A stretch of 64,000 nt of DNA, taken from Epiperipatus broadwayi. Taxonomy: Eukaryota; Onychophora; Udeonychophora; Euonychophora; Peripatidae. The stretch lies in the NCBI GenBank assembly GCA_028023455.1, contig JAQFVV010006336.1, forward strand, positions 3,218,021 to 3,282,020. The letters run 5' to 3'. The notes beneath the pieces were generated by a model that searched no databases, had not been told where the DNA came from, and saw only the letters and a program-made list of their open reading frames with translations. Shown piece after piece: positions 41,797-55,020 of this stretch. Each line of letters opens with the position of its first letter. Position 1 is the first letter of the stretch. Made by a program: the position numbers and the translations under genes.

Positions 41797-43195
41797 TATG
41801 TTTAAGTATTGTTCGTGGTTGTGTGTTAGTTATTTGGGTAGCTATTTGTGGTTGATCTTGGGCATCTTGATAATTTAGTTCTAAATCCTCATCTGATGTG
41901 CTGCTTGTGTCATCTAGCTGTGAGTAACTAGAATTGTCATATTTTTCTGTTTTGACTTTTTTGACCCTTTTGTTTTTTTTTTGGTGGTCTTCCAGGTGGT
42001 CTTCTTTACTGCTCTTGATTAGTTGGTGTACTTAGTGATGAATTTGTGCTGAGATCTTCCATTATTTCTTGAGATGTATTATTTCTGATTGCAAGTTTTG
42101 TTAGGGCTATTTTGTCATTATTTATACACGTATTATTTGTTGTCACTTGTTTACCTGGTATTTGATTTTTGCTTTTATTTTTTTTAATTGATATGTCTAA
42201 AAGCATATCGGTGCTATTATTATTTTCATTAGTATCATTTTTATTAGTTATTTCAAGTTTATTTGTAGTTTTATCTAGTTGGTTTGATGTTTTTGTTTCT
42301 TCAAGTTGAATTTCATTATTATTATTTTTGTTGGCCTGTTTTGCATTACAGTTGATTGCTAAGTGTCCTCGATCCTTGCATGCAAAACATTGTGGTCTTA
42401 GTCCCCTTATATAAAGAGTTAATACTGCATCTTGATCTATTATTTGAGTGGGTATGTTTTCTGGGTCAATATTATCGTTTAATTTTACTTTAAAATTAAA
42501 GCTATTGCTACCAATCGGTATAGGTGTATCGTTTAGAAAAATTTGCTTTATATATATTGCTTTGCCATAAGATTGAATTAGATTATTAAAGTCTTGTATG
42601 CTGTACCCGAAATACGTGTTTTTGATAATACCTGTGATATAATTTTGTAAACTTGGATCTACTATTATTAGGGCGTAGTTTTGAAGTGTTTTAACCAGAG
42701 TTTGAAATCTTGTTTTTTGGTGTTCATCATAAAATTCTATAGCTATGTATCTATTGTTGGGATGTTCTCCAATATTTGCGATACTATCCCACAAATTTTT
42801 TTTTGTTAACTCATCATATAATAATTCTCTCGGAAATTTATTGAGCGTTAGGTTTTTGTCTGTAACCGCTAGAACTATTGATTTTATTGAAAAGAATTTT
42901 TTGAATGTATTAAAAAGTTTTTTAGGAATAGTGTTGTTAAAGTTAGTATTAATTAACTGTAATTCTTCTTCGTTCCATAGGTTGGTAGGGGGGGGGTTCT
43001 GTAATATCGCTATTTACTAGATTTAAATCATCAATATCTGTTGAGTTTACTTTTCTAAAGCGGCTAGTCTGTTTTTTTTTTTATAACGTGCTGTTTATTG
43101 TTTAATTTCGCAGCGTTGGCATAGGTTAATTTAATATTGTTGGATTTGCTTTTTTTTTCACTGTCTGATTCAATATTTTTTTCTAAAGACGCCAT
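41771..43195 (-). pseudogene. LINE ORF1: CCHC zinc-knuckle protein with an AT-hook beyond a stop codon
   Basis: ORF1 would bind the element RNA. Start ATG 43,195-43,193 (MASLEKNIES). The frame shifts at an A-run (T-run 43,072-43,082) and again at a C-run (G9, 42,987-42,995), then reads TNLWNEEELQLIN into a long clean frame (42,794-42,009). That frame holds the conserved core shared with copy 1 (NRYIAIEF, YITGIIKNTYFGYSI, NDTPIPI) and a zinc knuckle CFACKDRGHLAINC (CX2CX4HX4C) near 42,390-42,350. An Asn/Lys-rich tail leads to TAA at 42,008-42,006. Directly after, in the same frame, comes RRPPGRPPKKKQKG, an AT-hook-like motif. A final acidic piece (LDDTSSTSDEDLELN), in another frame, ends in TAA about 26 nt inside ORF2. 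The ancestral ORF1 therefore probably overlapped the ORF2 start. Confidence 0.8.
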
Positions 43196-43408
43196 GGCGT
43201 TCTATTTTCTGTAAAAGTTATATTTCTATTAAAAATATAATTTACTTACTTTTTTGGCATGAAAAAAACTCAGCTGTTTGGAAATGCTATTCTTTTTTAT
43301 TAAAATGTTTTTAAAATAAAAAAAATCGCTTTGTAGGTTAAAAACTTTTAAACCTAATTGAGAGCTTTAGTCAGCGTGTTCTTTTCCGAGTAGGAGCAGG
43401 ACCGCATA
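43196..43408 (-). other. 5' UTR of LINE copy 2
   Basis: 213 bp between the (ATT)n array and the ORF1 ATG. The first bases on the minus strand (ATATGCGGTCCTGCTCCTAC) are the most GC-rich of the element, as expected for an internal promoter start. No defined promoter element is recognised. Confidence 0.5.
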
Positions 43409-44871
<1,463 letters not shown>

Positions 44872-45211
44872 GTAGCACATTCTCCATATAGTAGTGTCAC
44901 TCAGTGCAATCCTTAGTACTTAATGGATGTAAGGTTGTGCATATAGTCTCTATTTAGTGTCTAATCATCCATTATCCCCAGAATAGTTTCTAGTTTGTGA
45001 CTTTCATCAGTAAGGAGGATTGCATTAAATCCTAAGATCTAAATGTAGTACTCTAGAATATAAGGCTCCCCATTCATGAAAGACACAAGTGAAAAACAAG
45101 ACTGAAAATATTGGACAAGTAGGCACTAGATATATGATTTTCTGCATAGATCTTCTATCCATTGATTTCTAAGGCTTACATTGTGTTACTACTGTATGGA
45201 GAGTTTGCTAC
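44872..45211. mobile_element. Palindromic MITE, family A (diverged copy)
   Basis: 340 bp with ends GTAGCACATTCTCCATATAGTAG and CTACTGTATGGAGAGTTTGC..TAC in inverted orientation. The internal blocks (ATCCCCAGAATAGTTTCTAG, TCATCAGTAAGGAGG) are those of the 8.6 kb element. It is a single simple palindrome, so probably the basic form of the family. Confidence 0.85.
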
Positions 45212-45269
45212 TTTTATACTATTTACTTTAAACACATTATTGCAAACGTTTATATATAAACTAATGTTT

Positions 45270-46160
45270 TAATTGGCATGCAATTTTCTCCAGAGTTATG
45301 GTACATTAATATATAAAACAGTATAAGTAAAATAATAATATGACGACACAATGGAATAAATAAAATAAAGAAAAATATGCCAAACAAAATGTAGATAAAA
45401 TTAAAATACAAAAAAAAATATATATATATACAAATTAAATAACACCAGATAAAACTAAAATAAAACATCATGATTAATTAGAATATAAAATTTATAGAAT
45501 ATATATATATATTCATGAATATTCATATATATATATATAGATATATATATATATATTCATGAATACTCATTAATATGTATACATATTCATATTAATATGT
45601 ATACCTATTCATAAATACTCTAATTAATTTATATGAATTGTATATGCTATATTATTTTTAATAACCCCTGACGATTATTTTTTATTTTGCAATCAAAATA
45701 TAAATAGACACAAAATATTTTAATAATAGAACAATATTAAATATATATATATAAGATCGTAAATGTCAATTTGAGATTATAAGATTGCTCTTTTATAGTT
45801 ATTCTAATTCATAATAAAAAAATAATAGTTAGGAAATATTAAGAATAATAAGGAAATATAATACAAACAATTAATGAGTATTCATGGATATGTGCACAAA
45901 CAGAAATATACATATATTTTCTGTATATATTTTATATTTTAATTAATCTTGATATTTTATTTTTATCGAGTTTTATTTACCTTGTTTATATTTGTTTTTT
46001 TAGATTTTAATTTTATCTGTATTTTGTTCTGATTATTATTCTTTATTTTATTCATTCCACTGTTTTTTTTTCTTATAATTTATTTGTTTCATATTATTTT
46101 ATCCATAATGTTTTATTTATTAATGTAACATAACTCTGAAGAAGATTGCAGAAATAAAAA
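45270..46160. mobile_element. Fold-back element, family E
   Basis: CTCCAGAGTTATGGTACATTAATATATAAAAC at 45,288 is mirrored at 46,105-46,140 (GTTTTATTTATTAATGTAACATAACTCTG). ACAATGGAATAAATAAAATAAAG at 45,349 is mirrored near 46,042-46,065. The centre (45,480-45,640) is TA-rich simple sequence with repeated ATTCATGAATA and TTAATATGTATAC words. No reliable ORF. Confidence 0.75.
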
Positions 46161-49100
46161 AATAAAAAGAATTTTATAACATTTCAAAAAAAAGTACCAA
46201 GATATTATATAAAACCATGAACATTAAAGATAAAGTAAACAGAGTTAAAAATAATGAGACTTTTTTTCAACTAAATATTATTGACATTCTAAGACTTTTA
46301 AATGAGATATTCTATATTATGATAATCAAGTATTAACAGTTTTATTTTGATTGTTAAAAAATGTAAGTAAACAGTAGTATGTATTTTTGAATTCAATTTG
46401 CAATAAAATCCATTATGTGCTTTTCTTGTGCTTAGCTGTTATTTATGAACTACTATACACGACTTCTGATAGAGTTTAATAATAAAAAATAATGTTTACT
46501 TAAAATTTGGATGAAAATTTTGCAGCAGAAAACAGTCAAAAACAATTTTTTTTTCTTTAAATTAATGCATTCTGGTGTATTAGATGGCTATTTATTTCAT
46601 TTTGTTTTGTTTTTTCAATAAAATATTAATCGTTTATTGTCTTACAATAAGATGGAATATTCTTCATATAATGATTTATACATCTTTATCAGCAAACAAT
46701 AACAGTTCCAAATTCTAGAATACTAGAAAGGTTGAATTTTTTGATTTTTGTTTTCAGTCTCACTCCATGTGAACTGTGATAACAGTTATTCTGAAAGTTT
46801 AAATAATTGTTTTGGTAATAAAATGTTGAAACATTTTAATTGGAACATTTTAATTGCTTCAGCAATCATTAAATATATTTCATTAAAACTTTAATTATAA
46901 CATGTTTAAAAAGTGTTGTTTATTTGAATATTTAAGTTTTCATTGCTTATAAATGCTTTCTGACCATACATAATTTTAAAAAAAATTCCATTTGCTGATA
47001 ATTGTTTGATACTTTTTAGGGCTGCCACATGTTATTATCAGATGCATGAGTGGCTTTTAATTATAAAATATATATTATTACATATATATTATCTATCAAC
47101 TTTAATGATTTATTGTATCCTCTTTTCCAATCTTTTTCATAGAAGAAATATAAAAATGAAAACTCACTTCAAAATTTAAAGCTTCATATATATTTCTATT
47201 ACTTTTTTATTCTGAATTTTAATGCATTTTATTTCTGAAATAATATAATGCTCTAGAAATATGCATTAAATTTCTCTGGAGTATGAATTGACCATGTTTT
47301 AATACATAATACACTTTTTTCAATCTTATAAATTGTATCTCCCTTCATTTTGAATATTAATTGATAAAGTATACAACTGCCAAAAATGTTTTTCAAATAA
47401 AAATAAAACAATATTGATATTTTTATTCAAATCTATTCTTATACATAGCAATTAAATGAATGCAAATCCTATAGTTAAATAAATCAAAGGTAATGAAACA
47501 TTTATTTCATTTGATAAAATATTAAAATAAATGTTCTTCAAATATGTTAATTCTATACTGTTGAAATTTTCTGAATCAGTGAAGGTAACAAATGCACTTT
47601 TAATCATATTATTCATTATCATTATTGTATTATTTACTAATATTTGTAGAAGGTTATCTGTTGTTATTATTATTATGATTAATTCTTAAGCTGTCAACAT
47701 TTTTGTAATTTATTTTTATTTGTCAAGCTTTATGCTATATCTTGAATGATTTTTATTTTGATTCAAACTTTTTTATCTATCTCTTTTATTTGATAATTAT
47801 GTTGTTGATATCTCAATGAATCAATATGAATATGCTCAGGGATGTTGATATGATTACATTCACATGTATGACCTTTTTGTTATTTAAAGAGCCTTTAATC
47901 AACAAAAAAAGCTTTGTTTTAATTTTTTTTATTTTTTTTATTTTTTATCCATATCAGTATCTACTTTTAACCTTTTTAAACATTCATCATGAAGAATTCT
48001 TTGTTTTAAATATTGACAATTTTTAAAATTCCTACAGAATGATTATAAGAACAATCAATATGTCTTTCAAATTACCAAATGTAATTTTATAGAAATTACT
48101 ATTGCAAATCACATCTTTATTAAATTGTACATATAAAACAACAAAACTATAAATCCATTCTAAAAGAATGATTTATGTTAACCTTGATCATGATTTTCAT
48201 TGGAAAGGAAGAACCCATATACATTACAAAAAATAATCTCAAAGTCATTTTAAAGACATGCATAACAGTGAATAAAATATATTGAAAAGCTATAATTGGT
48301 CATGATCTTGAAATATTTTAAAATAAAAGTTTTCTGCAGAAGAATCTAAAAGACAGCACCTCAAAGTATCAAATAAACCATATTTGTGTTTTACAGTTTG
48401 GTTTGTATATTGATTACCCAATAGTCTATTATTATTGTTGTGGTTGTTATTATTTTTTGTTGTGCTTTATCTTTTTCTATTGGTGTTTGATTGGCAGAAT
48501 TCTTTGCAAATAGCTAATGATGATGATGATTTTTAAACTATTAAAATAGTGAATAGCCATTTTTAGAACTAAAGATATAATAATTATTTGGAATAATAGA
48601 ATTTTAAATAATAAATCAAAAAATAAAATATAACTTTAAATTCATTTTTTAAAACTTTAAATATTATATGATTACAATTAATTTTATTACTTCCTTATTA
48701 ATAAAAAAAAATATAGGCATATTAAAAATAAAGAAAAAGTGTATGCTATTTTAAAAATATGTATCTACAATTCATTTACTAATAAATTATTAGTAAAAAA
48801 GATGTGGATACATAAAAAAAAAAATGTATATATTATTGTGGAAATATATGAATTCAGTTTACTTTAGTAATAATGAATAAAATGATCATTTATTAAATAG
48901 CAGAAGATATGAAGACCACACAGCACAGAGAATTGAAAAGATTTGATAAAATTGTTGAACTGTGAAAAAAAGAATTTCAGAGAAATCATATTTAATAAGC
49001 TACTTATGATTAAAAAATATAACATTAAATCTGTTTTCAATAATTGTAGAAATCATCCAAAAGAGGAAGTTGTGACAATTTTAGAATAATTACCCAAAAA

Positions 49101-50059
49101 ATAATTTGTCTGGAAAAAAATAATAAAGAATTTAATTGGTGCATTGAAGACTGCTACTGAAAAAAAATGAAGAAAGTAAAATAAATATGTTTCAAAGATT
49201 TGAAAATTTATTTCATAGTGTAAATTGTATATTTCATCAAAAAGTTTGAAAAGAAAAGCTATTAAAGTAGAAAATGATGAAAATTATTGTTTATAAGATA
49301 TAAGATTAAACTATCATCCAACAAAAAAAAAAAAATGGATATTGCAAATTATGTCAAATAGACATTTTGTTTTTTGTTTAATATTTTTTTAAATGATTGA
49401 TTAAATAAATTATAATTTAATAAAAATAAATTTAACATTGGTTTAGAAAGAGTCATTGAATCATATTTTTTAAATAATATGCAATATTTGCAGTTGGTGG
49501 AATAATAATACACAAAATCTGCATTGAAGCAATAAAGATAATCTGAGATATTAAACAGGTTAACCGATGTTTAATAATCAGACTATTATATAGCAGGTTA
49601 CTTAACAAAGTATTTAATTGATAATGAAAATTAAACTAAAGGTTTTTAAATGGGGATTTGAAAGTTGTAATATGGTACTTAAAAAAAATACTGAAAAGGT
49701 TAGTTAAAACAGAAATTTTGATAAGGGGGTGGAGGTGAAGAAAATATTAAAGACCATAAAATTATAAGTTGGACAAGATTTTAAAAAATAAATTGGAAAA
49801 AAAATATTTAAAATTACGAGTGATTTTAAAATGACAAAAGTATAAATAAATAAAAACCTATATTTATTAAAAAAGAGAAAAGAAATTAAATTAGACTCGA
49901 TTTAATTGTATATATATATAAAGTAAAAAAAATTAAAAATAAAAATTGAAAAAATAATTGTTGTAAATATTTAAAAGTTGGTACATTAAAATGACTCAGA
50001 AATGGTGTTTTGAATGATCGAGATTACTCATATATGGGCAGAAAACATTTATATATATC
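46161..50059. other. AT-rich non-coding DNA
   Basis: Nearly 4 kb without a supported gene or repeat. The 66-codon frame at 47,826-48,026 is hydrophobic and Phe-rich from T-runs, so not credible. Confidence 0.5.
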
Positions 50060-50725
50060 AAAGAGGCTATAATTTCCATACAGTAGTGCTAATCAGTGCA
50101 AGACAGAGTAGTCAATGGATTCAAAAAGGTTTGTGAATAAAATCCCTATTTAGTGCCTATTGCCTATTCATCCAATATCCCCAGATTACTCTGGCTTGCA
50201 TTGAGTGGCTCTACTGTATGAAAAGTTTAGCTTCTGTGTAAATACATTCTGTAAGCATAAATAATGTGATCATGTGATGTTTAGTGGTTTAATACCAATC
50301 CTGACCAATAGGATTATGGTGACTGTGATTATTAAAAAACCAAACACACCAAAAAGTATGGATGCTGAACTGAATTCAGATCTATATCACTATACAATCT
50401 AGTGAGTTTGAATCAAAAATATTATTGTGTTTACATTTTCGACTCAACACTTTATAGTTAGCTAATAAGGTAAAAGATGGCTGCTGAAGGGTTGAATTAG
50501 ATCATAAGATCTGTGTGCAGTGCTCTCAGATAAAAGGCTTCTCACTGATGAAAACCACAAGCTGGAAACTAGTCTGGGGATATTGAATGAGTAGGTTCTA
50601 GATAGAAATTTTATGCACAAACCTTATTCTGGCTTGCACTGAGTGATGCTACTGTATGGAGAGTTTTGCATCTGAATAAACAGTTTGTGTACGCATAAAG
50701 AATGGTGATCATGTGATATATATAT
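50060..50725. mobile_element. Family A element, rearranged copy
   Basis: Starts CCATACAGTAGTGCTAATCAG at 50,077. Family A ends recur in inverted orientation at 50,209-50,230 and 50,645-50,672 (GTGATGCTACTGTATGGAGAG). The part at 50,270-50,400 (TTTAGTGGTTTAATACCAAT, AAAAAGTATGGATGCTGAAC) is the reverse complement of 8,880-8,990. So, as at 8.6 kb, two palindromic copies appear fused around a shared flank. Confidence 0.75.
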
Positions 50726-52078
50726 ATTATAACATTTTTCGTTTTTCTAGGCCTCTACATGCTAATATAAACTGTGCATGAGTTGATCAAGCTATGTCAA
50801 AAAAGAAGAAAGTTATATTTCTATTCTAAAAACATAGCTATATTTCCTGATCAACTCGGCCTATTAATTTTTGAGAATTGTGCTATTGACGAAATCAGCT
50901 TTTAATTTATTTAATCTGGGCACCAGAATTCCTAAGAATTCGCTGAAATTGTCATATAACATCTCACAAATAAAAAAAAAATGCTTTTAAACTAATCAGT
51001 ATTACATCATACCGTAACGAGAATTATTTTTTTAAGATTATTATTCCTGGGCTTATTCAAACATATTGGCAAAGGTAAATTACATTTTTAAATCTTATTA
51101 AACTACTAATAGATTTAATATTAACTATTATTAATAATACACAAATGAAAATTGGTATTAGAAATATTTTTATTCTAATAGATAAAAAATGTTTGAAATA
51201 AATTATTTTTCAAATAAATTGGAGAGAACACACTTTATTCTGACGTGAAACATTAATAATAAAAAAATAACTGCTGAATAATTAATTACAAAGTTCTTGG
51301 TTAAATAAGAGTCTCTTGATCAATTAAATTAAAGTCTCTATCGGGATCCTATTATAAGCTTATTTTTAAGAATTGTTTGCAAACGTTACTTTTGTCACAA
51401 TCAGGATAATGAAGCATAACTTACCGGTAAGTTTTGTGAATTCAGTAATAGATAACTATGCATAGTTTTTTGGGTAGAATGAGCTCGGCCTTTTGGTTAT
51501 TATTTGATCTTGTGGTCCATTCTCCTAGTCGGTCACGAAAGCTTTTCTGGTATACATCTTCAGGCACGATGTCTTCAAAAGCTCCGGTTCACTCCGACAT
51601 GCCGAATTACTTCAGCGTAGAGCGATCTTGGATATATTATTGTTATCCAAGACCAACTAGATAAACCAACGAACAAGATGTCCTTCAAACTGATCTCTGC
51701 CTTTTATACTCTCTAGAGGCCCAGTTTTCTGACTTCTGCGTATATCTTTTGTTTGTCAAAATATCCGTTGATAATCTTATATATTCTTTATAAAATTTAT
51801 GTTACAAAGTCTCTATTTTTTTCAGCATAATTCTGCCATCTTTAATTAGTTGAAATATTTTTACTTTCTCTTATCTAGATTGGTAATTTGTGTCTTTTGT
51901 TCTCTCCAATTCTAACTTTTATTTCTAATTAAATTAAAAAAAAAACGAAAGAATAGTTTAACTTTCATTGTACGTTATTTTTTTAAAAAAAAAAATTAGT
52001 CAAAAAAAAAATCTAAATTTACTTTAATTTTTTAGCTTTTACCAAATGCCAATATATTTGCAACGTATATAAATAAAC
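50726..52078 (-). repeat. 1.35 kb direct repeat, copy 1 (LTR-like)
   Basis: Nearly identical (only scattered substitutions and A-run length changes by eye) to 52,804-54,158. On the minus strand it starts TGTTTATTTATATACG and ends ATGTTATAAT. It contains a TATA promoter, a 16-bp palindrome (51,418-51,433) and no long ORF. The plus-strand frame at 51,458-51,664 is probably a by-product of the less AT-rich promoter region. If this is an LTR element read on the minus strand, this copy is the 3' LTR. Confidence 0.8.
51701..51708 (-). promoter_or_regulatory. TATA box in repeat copy 1
   Basis: On the minus strand: GAGAGTATAAAAGGCAGAGA, then TCAGTTTG about 25 bp downstream of the TATA, a good initiator position. 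Confidence 0.6.
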
Positions 52079-52803
52079 ATTACAATACCACCAGTGCCAG
52101 GAGATGAGAATAAAATAGGGGTTTACACTAATTTTATTCTTAAGTTTTTAAATTCATATTCGTGTGTTTTTTTTTATTAACGTGCTGATATGTCGTGTAG
52201 ACTCATTCAACAAGCGACGTTCAGCTTTAACGCCCACTTTTAGGTCTAACACGGTGGGAATGGAAAATATTTCACATTCATCTGTATCCTTTCCACTTTA
52301 ATGTAATATTAAAGATAAGAAGCCCAAGTTATAAGCACTAACAAGCATTGCTCATCATTTTGAGTCTTACAGGCTTGTGGCAACTTGGTCCGCCTTCCCC
52401 TTTATTGGGATCCCTGCTAGAAATAGTCTGATGGGTATATAAAGGTGGTCTTATGTTAATATACTGTGTACTAGGACTCAGGGCTATGTTTTTCCCCTCT
52501 TCAGTAACCGCCTACCTGGTCAAATACTTGTGACTTATGTCTACATCAGCCACGATCATGTTTTTTTAGACATATCAAAAAAATATATACATACATTTTT
52601 TTCTTTCTGGAAATCATATTAAAAAAATATTTTTTTATATTTTAATAATCAGGGTGTAATTAGTTAGTTAGTTTTTTAAAAAAAAAAAATTGCTATTTAT
52701 TTTCCGGCTGTGAGTTTCTTTTTGGTCAACGTTGTAACGTTCTTTATCATTACAACTTATTTCAGGTTGTGGTAGTTAAATCGAAGCCCTAGTTGGGTAA
52801 GCC
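52079..52803. other. 725-bp centre between the two direct repeats
   Basis: Less AT-rich than its surroundings. Contains no long ORF. On the minus strand it begins TGGCTTACCCAACTAGG right at the repeat edge; a TGG here is where an LTR element would have a tRNA primer site, but I cannot match a tRNA. No polypurine tract is seen at the other edge. A second TATA-like TATATAAAG lies at 52,436 (plus strand). Confidence 0.5.
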
Positions 52804-53494
52804 ATTATAACATTTTTCATTTTGCTAGGCCTCTACACATTAATATAAACTGCGCGTGAGTTGATCAAGCTATGTCAAAAAAGAAGAAAGTTATATTTCC
52901 ATTCTAAAAATATAGCTATATTTCCTGATCAACTCGGCCTATTAATTGTTGAGAATTGTGCTATTGACGAAATCAGCTTTTAATTTATTTAATCTGGGCA
53001 CCAGAATTCCTAAGAATTCGCTGAAATTGTCATATAACATCTCACAAATAAAAAAAAATGCTTTTAAACTAATCGGTATTACATCATACCGTAACGAGAA
53101 TTATTTTTTTAAGAGTATTATTCCTGGGCTTATTCAAACATATTGGCAAAGGTAAATTACATTTTTAAATCTTATTAAACTACTAATAGATTTAATAATA
53201 ACTATTATTAATAACGCACAAATGAAAATTGGTATTAGAAATATTTTTATTCTAATAGATAAAAAATGTTTGACATAAATTATTTATCAAATAAATTGGA
53301 GAGAACACGCTTTATTCTGACGTGAAACATTAATAATAAAAAAATAACTGCTGAATAATTAATTACAAAGTTCTTGGTTAAATAAGAGTCTCTTGATCAA
53401 TTAAATTAAAGTCTCTATCAGGATCCTATTATAAGCTTATTTTTAAGAATTGTTTGCAAATGTTACTTTTGTCACAATCAGGATAATGAAGCAT

Positions 53495-53510
53495 AACTTA
53501 CCGGTAAGTT
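53495..53510. promoter_or_regulatory. Perfect 16-bp palindrome AACTTACCGGTAAGTT (copy 2)
   Basis: The sequence is its own reverse complement and contains CCG|GTAAGT, a strong splice-donor match on both strands. Copy 1 has it unchanged at 51,418-51,433. On the minus strand it lies about 280 bp downstream of the TATA box, a natural place for the end of a first exon. Confidence 0.6.
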
Positions 53511-53777
53511 TTGTGAATTCAGTAGTAGATAACTATGCATAGTTTTTTGGGTAGAATGAGCTCGGCCTTTTGGTTATTATTTGATCTTGTGGTCCATTCT
53601 CCTAGTCGGTCACGAAAGCTTTTCTGGTATACATCTTCAGGCACGATGTCTTCAAAAGCTCCGGTTCACTCCGACATGCCGAATTACTTCAGCGTAGAGC
53701 GATCTTGGCTATATTATTGTTATCCAAGACCAACTAGAGAAACCAACAAACAAGATGTCCTTCAAACTGATCTCTGC

Positions 53778-53785
53778 CTTTTATA
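53778..53785 (-). promoter_or_regulatory. TATA box in repeat copy 2
   Basis: Same context as in copy 1: AGTATAAAAGG followed by TCAGTTTGAAGG on the minus strand. Confidence 0.6.
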
Positions 53786-54639
53786 CTCTCTAGAGGCCCA
53801 GTTTTCTGACTTCTGCACATATCTTTTGTTTGTCAAAATATCCGTTGATAATCTTATATATTCTTTATAAAATTTATGTTACAAAGTCTCTATTTTTTTC
53901 AGCATAATTCTGCCATCTTTAATTAGTTGAAATATTTTTACTTTCTCTTATCTAGATTGGTAATTTGTGTCTTTTGTTCTCTCCAATTCTAACTTTTATT
54001 TCTAATTACATTAAAAAAAAAAAATGAAAGAATAGTTTAACTTTCATTATACGTTATTTTTTTTTAAAAAAAAATTAGTCAAAAAAAAAAATCTAAATTT
54101 ACTTTAATTTTTTAGCTTTTACCAAATGCCAATATATTTGCAACGTATATAAATAAACGTAAAATTAGTTGTGGAAACATTGTCCATATATGATAAAAAA
54201 TATCTAAATAAAAGAAATATTTTTTTTTTTATTTAGCTACAAATAAAAATTAAAGTTCCACTTTTCTTTTTAGCATTAAATTTATTGCATTTTAACAAAT
54301 GAAGGTTAGGTTATTTTTATATCATTTTTTAAAACAACTTGTAATAATAGTAGAAAATTCTGGTAATTCCAAAAACTGATAACAGTAAGTGCTTCAGTCT
54401 ACCATCAAATTATATTTCAATTAAAATAATTATTTTATAAAATGCTTTTTGACCTCGTTTGAATCAAATTCCTATTAAAATTTAAATGAAATTCTAATTT
54501 AATGAATATATATATAAAATGAATTTCAGAATAAAATTAATAAGTTAAAAGTAAAAAATAAATAAAACAAAATTAATAAATTATGCATTTAACTTGTATT
54601 TACATATTGAAATATTTCCATCATCGAACTTTAGTAGCT

Positions 54640-55020
54640 AAATATTTTCCTGAAGATATGTGATAATGGTATATTAGATGTGATAAAATGTTGGACTATT
54701 TCTATCATCTATCTAGCAAATGTTGAGTGTATAGAAAATTTTAAACTTTATTTAAACTTTTCAAATATAAAAAACTTGTTAGTAATAATAACACACAAAT
54801 AGATGAGACACAAGACACAATAGTAGTTACACAATGTTTCAAATAATAGAGAATAATACTACTCGAAATGTTGTGTAATTAGTAATCTTTGTTATTATTA
54901 ACAAGTTTTTTTTATATTTGAAATGTTTAAATACAGTTTAAAAATGTCTATATATTCAGCATTTACTGATAGAAGATGTAAATAGTCCAACATATTATCA
55001 CATTTAGGTGCTAAATGTTT
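54640..55020. mobile_element. Fold-back element, family F
   Basis: GTGATAAAATGTTGGACTATTT (54,679) is mirrored by AAATAGTCCAACATATTATCAC (54,977). TTTCAAATATAAAAAACTTGTTA (54,761) is mirrored by TTAACAAGTTTTTTTTATATTTGAAA (54,898). ATTTAGCACCTAAA-like ends lie further out. The loop region contains ACACAATGTTTCAAATAATAG and its inverse CGAAATGTTGTGT. No ORF. Confidence 0.8.

Larger units (their letters stand above)
38248..43408 (-). mobile_element. Near full-length two-ORF non-LTR retrotransposon (LINE), copy 2
   Basis: About 5.16 kb. On the minus strand it has a 5' UTR of about 210 bp, ORF1 (43,195 to about 41,771), ORF2 (41,796-38,557), a 3' UTR of about 310 bp and a (GAT)n(AAT)n tail. Both ends touch (ATT)n arrays. 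The APE endonuclease, RT and C-terminal CCHC-like motif, plus a CCHC-bearing ORF1, place it among APE-type LINEs. The two-ORF layout and post-RT region resemble L1/Tx1 groups (inference). The intact order of all domains and the few disabling changes indicate a fairly recent insertion, antisense inside the putative intron of the gene at 37.3 kb. Confidence 0.9.
52804..54158 (-). repeat. 1.35 kb direct repeat, copy 2 (LTR-like)
   Basis: Counterpart of 50,726-52,078, with the same promoter and palindrome. On the plus strand, frames of 69 codons (52,946-53,155) and 111 codons (53,535-53,870) are open, whereas in copy 1 the first is disrupted and the second is cut to 68 codons. Neither is therefore under obvious constraint. 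As the 5' LTR of a minus-strand element, its edge would face the TGG-starting centre. Confidence 0.8.

Noticed and set aside
51480-51525. Stretch CTCGGCCTTTTGGTTAT...TTGATCTTGTGG resembles the 5' part of U2 snRNA
   Set aside because: Only about 20 bases match; the branch-point recognition region, Sm site and later stems are absent, and the same stretch lies inside a TATA-driven repeat.
52735-52803. tRNA-like T-arm (TTAAATCGAAGCCC and a CCA end) at the edge of the 725-bp centre
   Set aside because: No complete cloverleaf, and the acceptor stem does not pair.
53535-53870. 111-codon frame in repeat copy 2, partly shared with copy 1
   Set aside because: The frame is cut by a stop in copy 1 soon after the shared part, opposes the TATA promoter direction and has no recognised domain.
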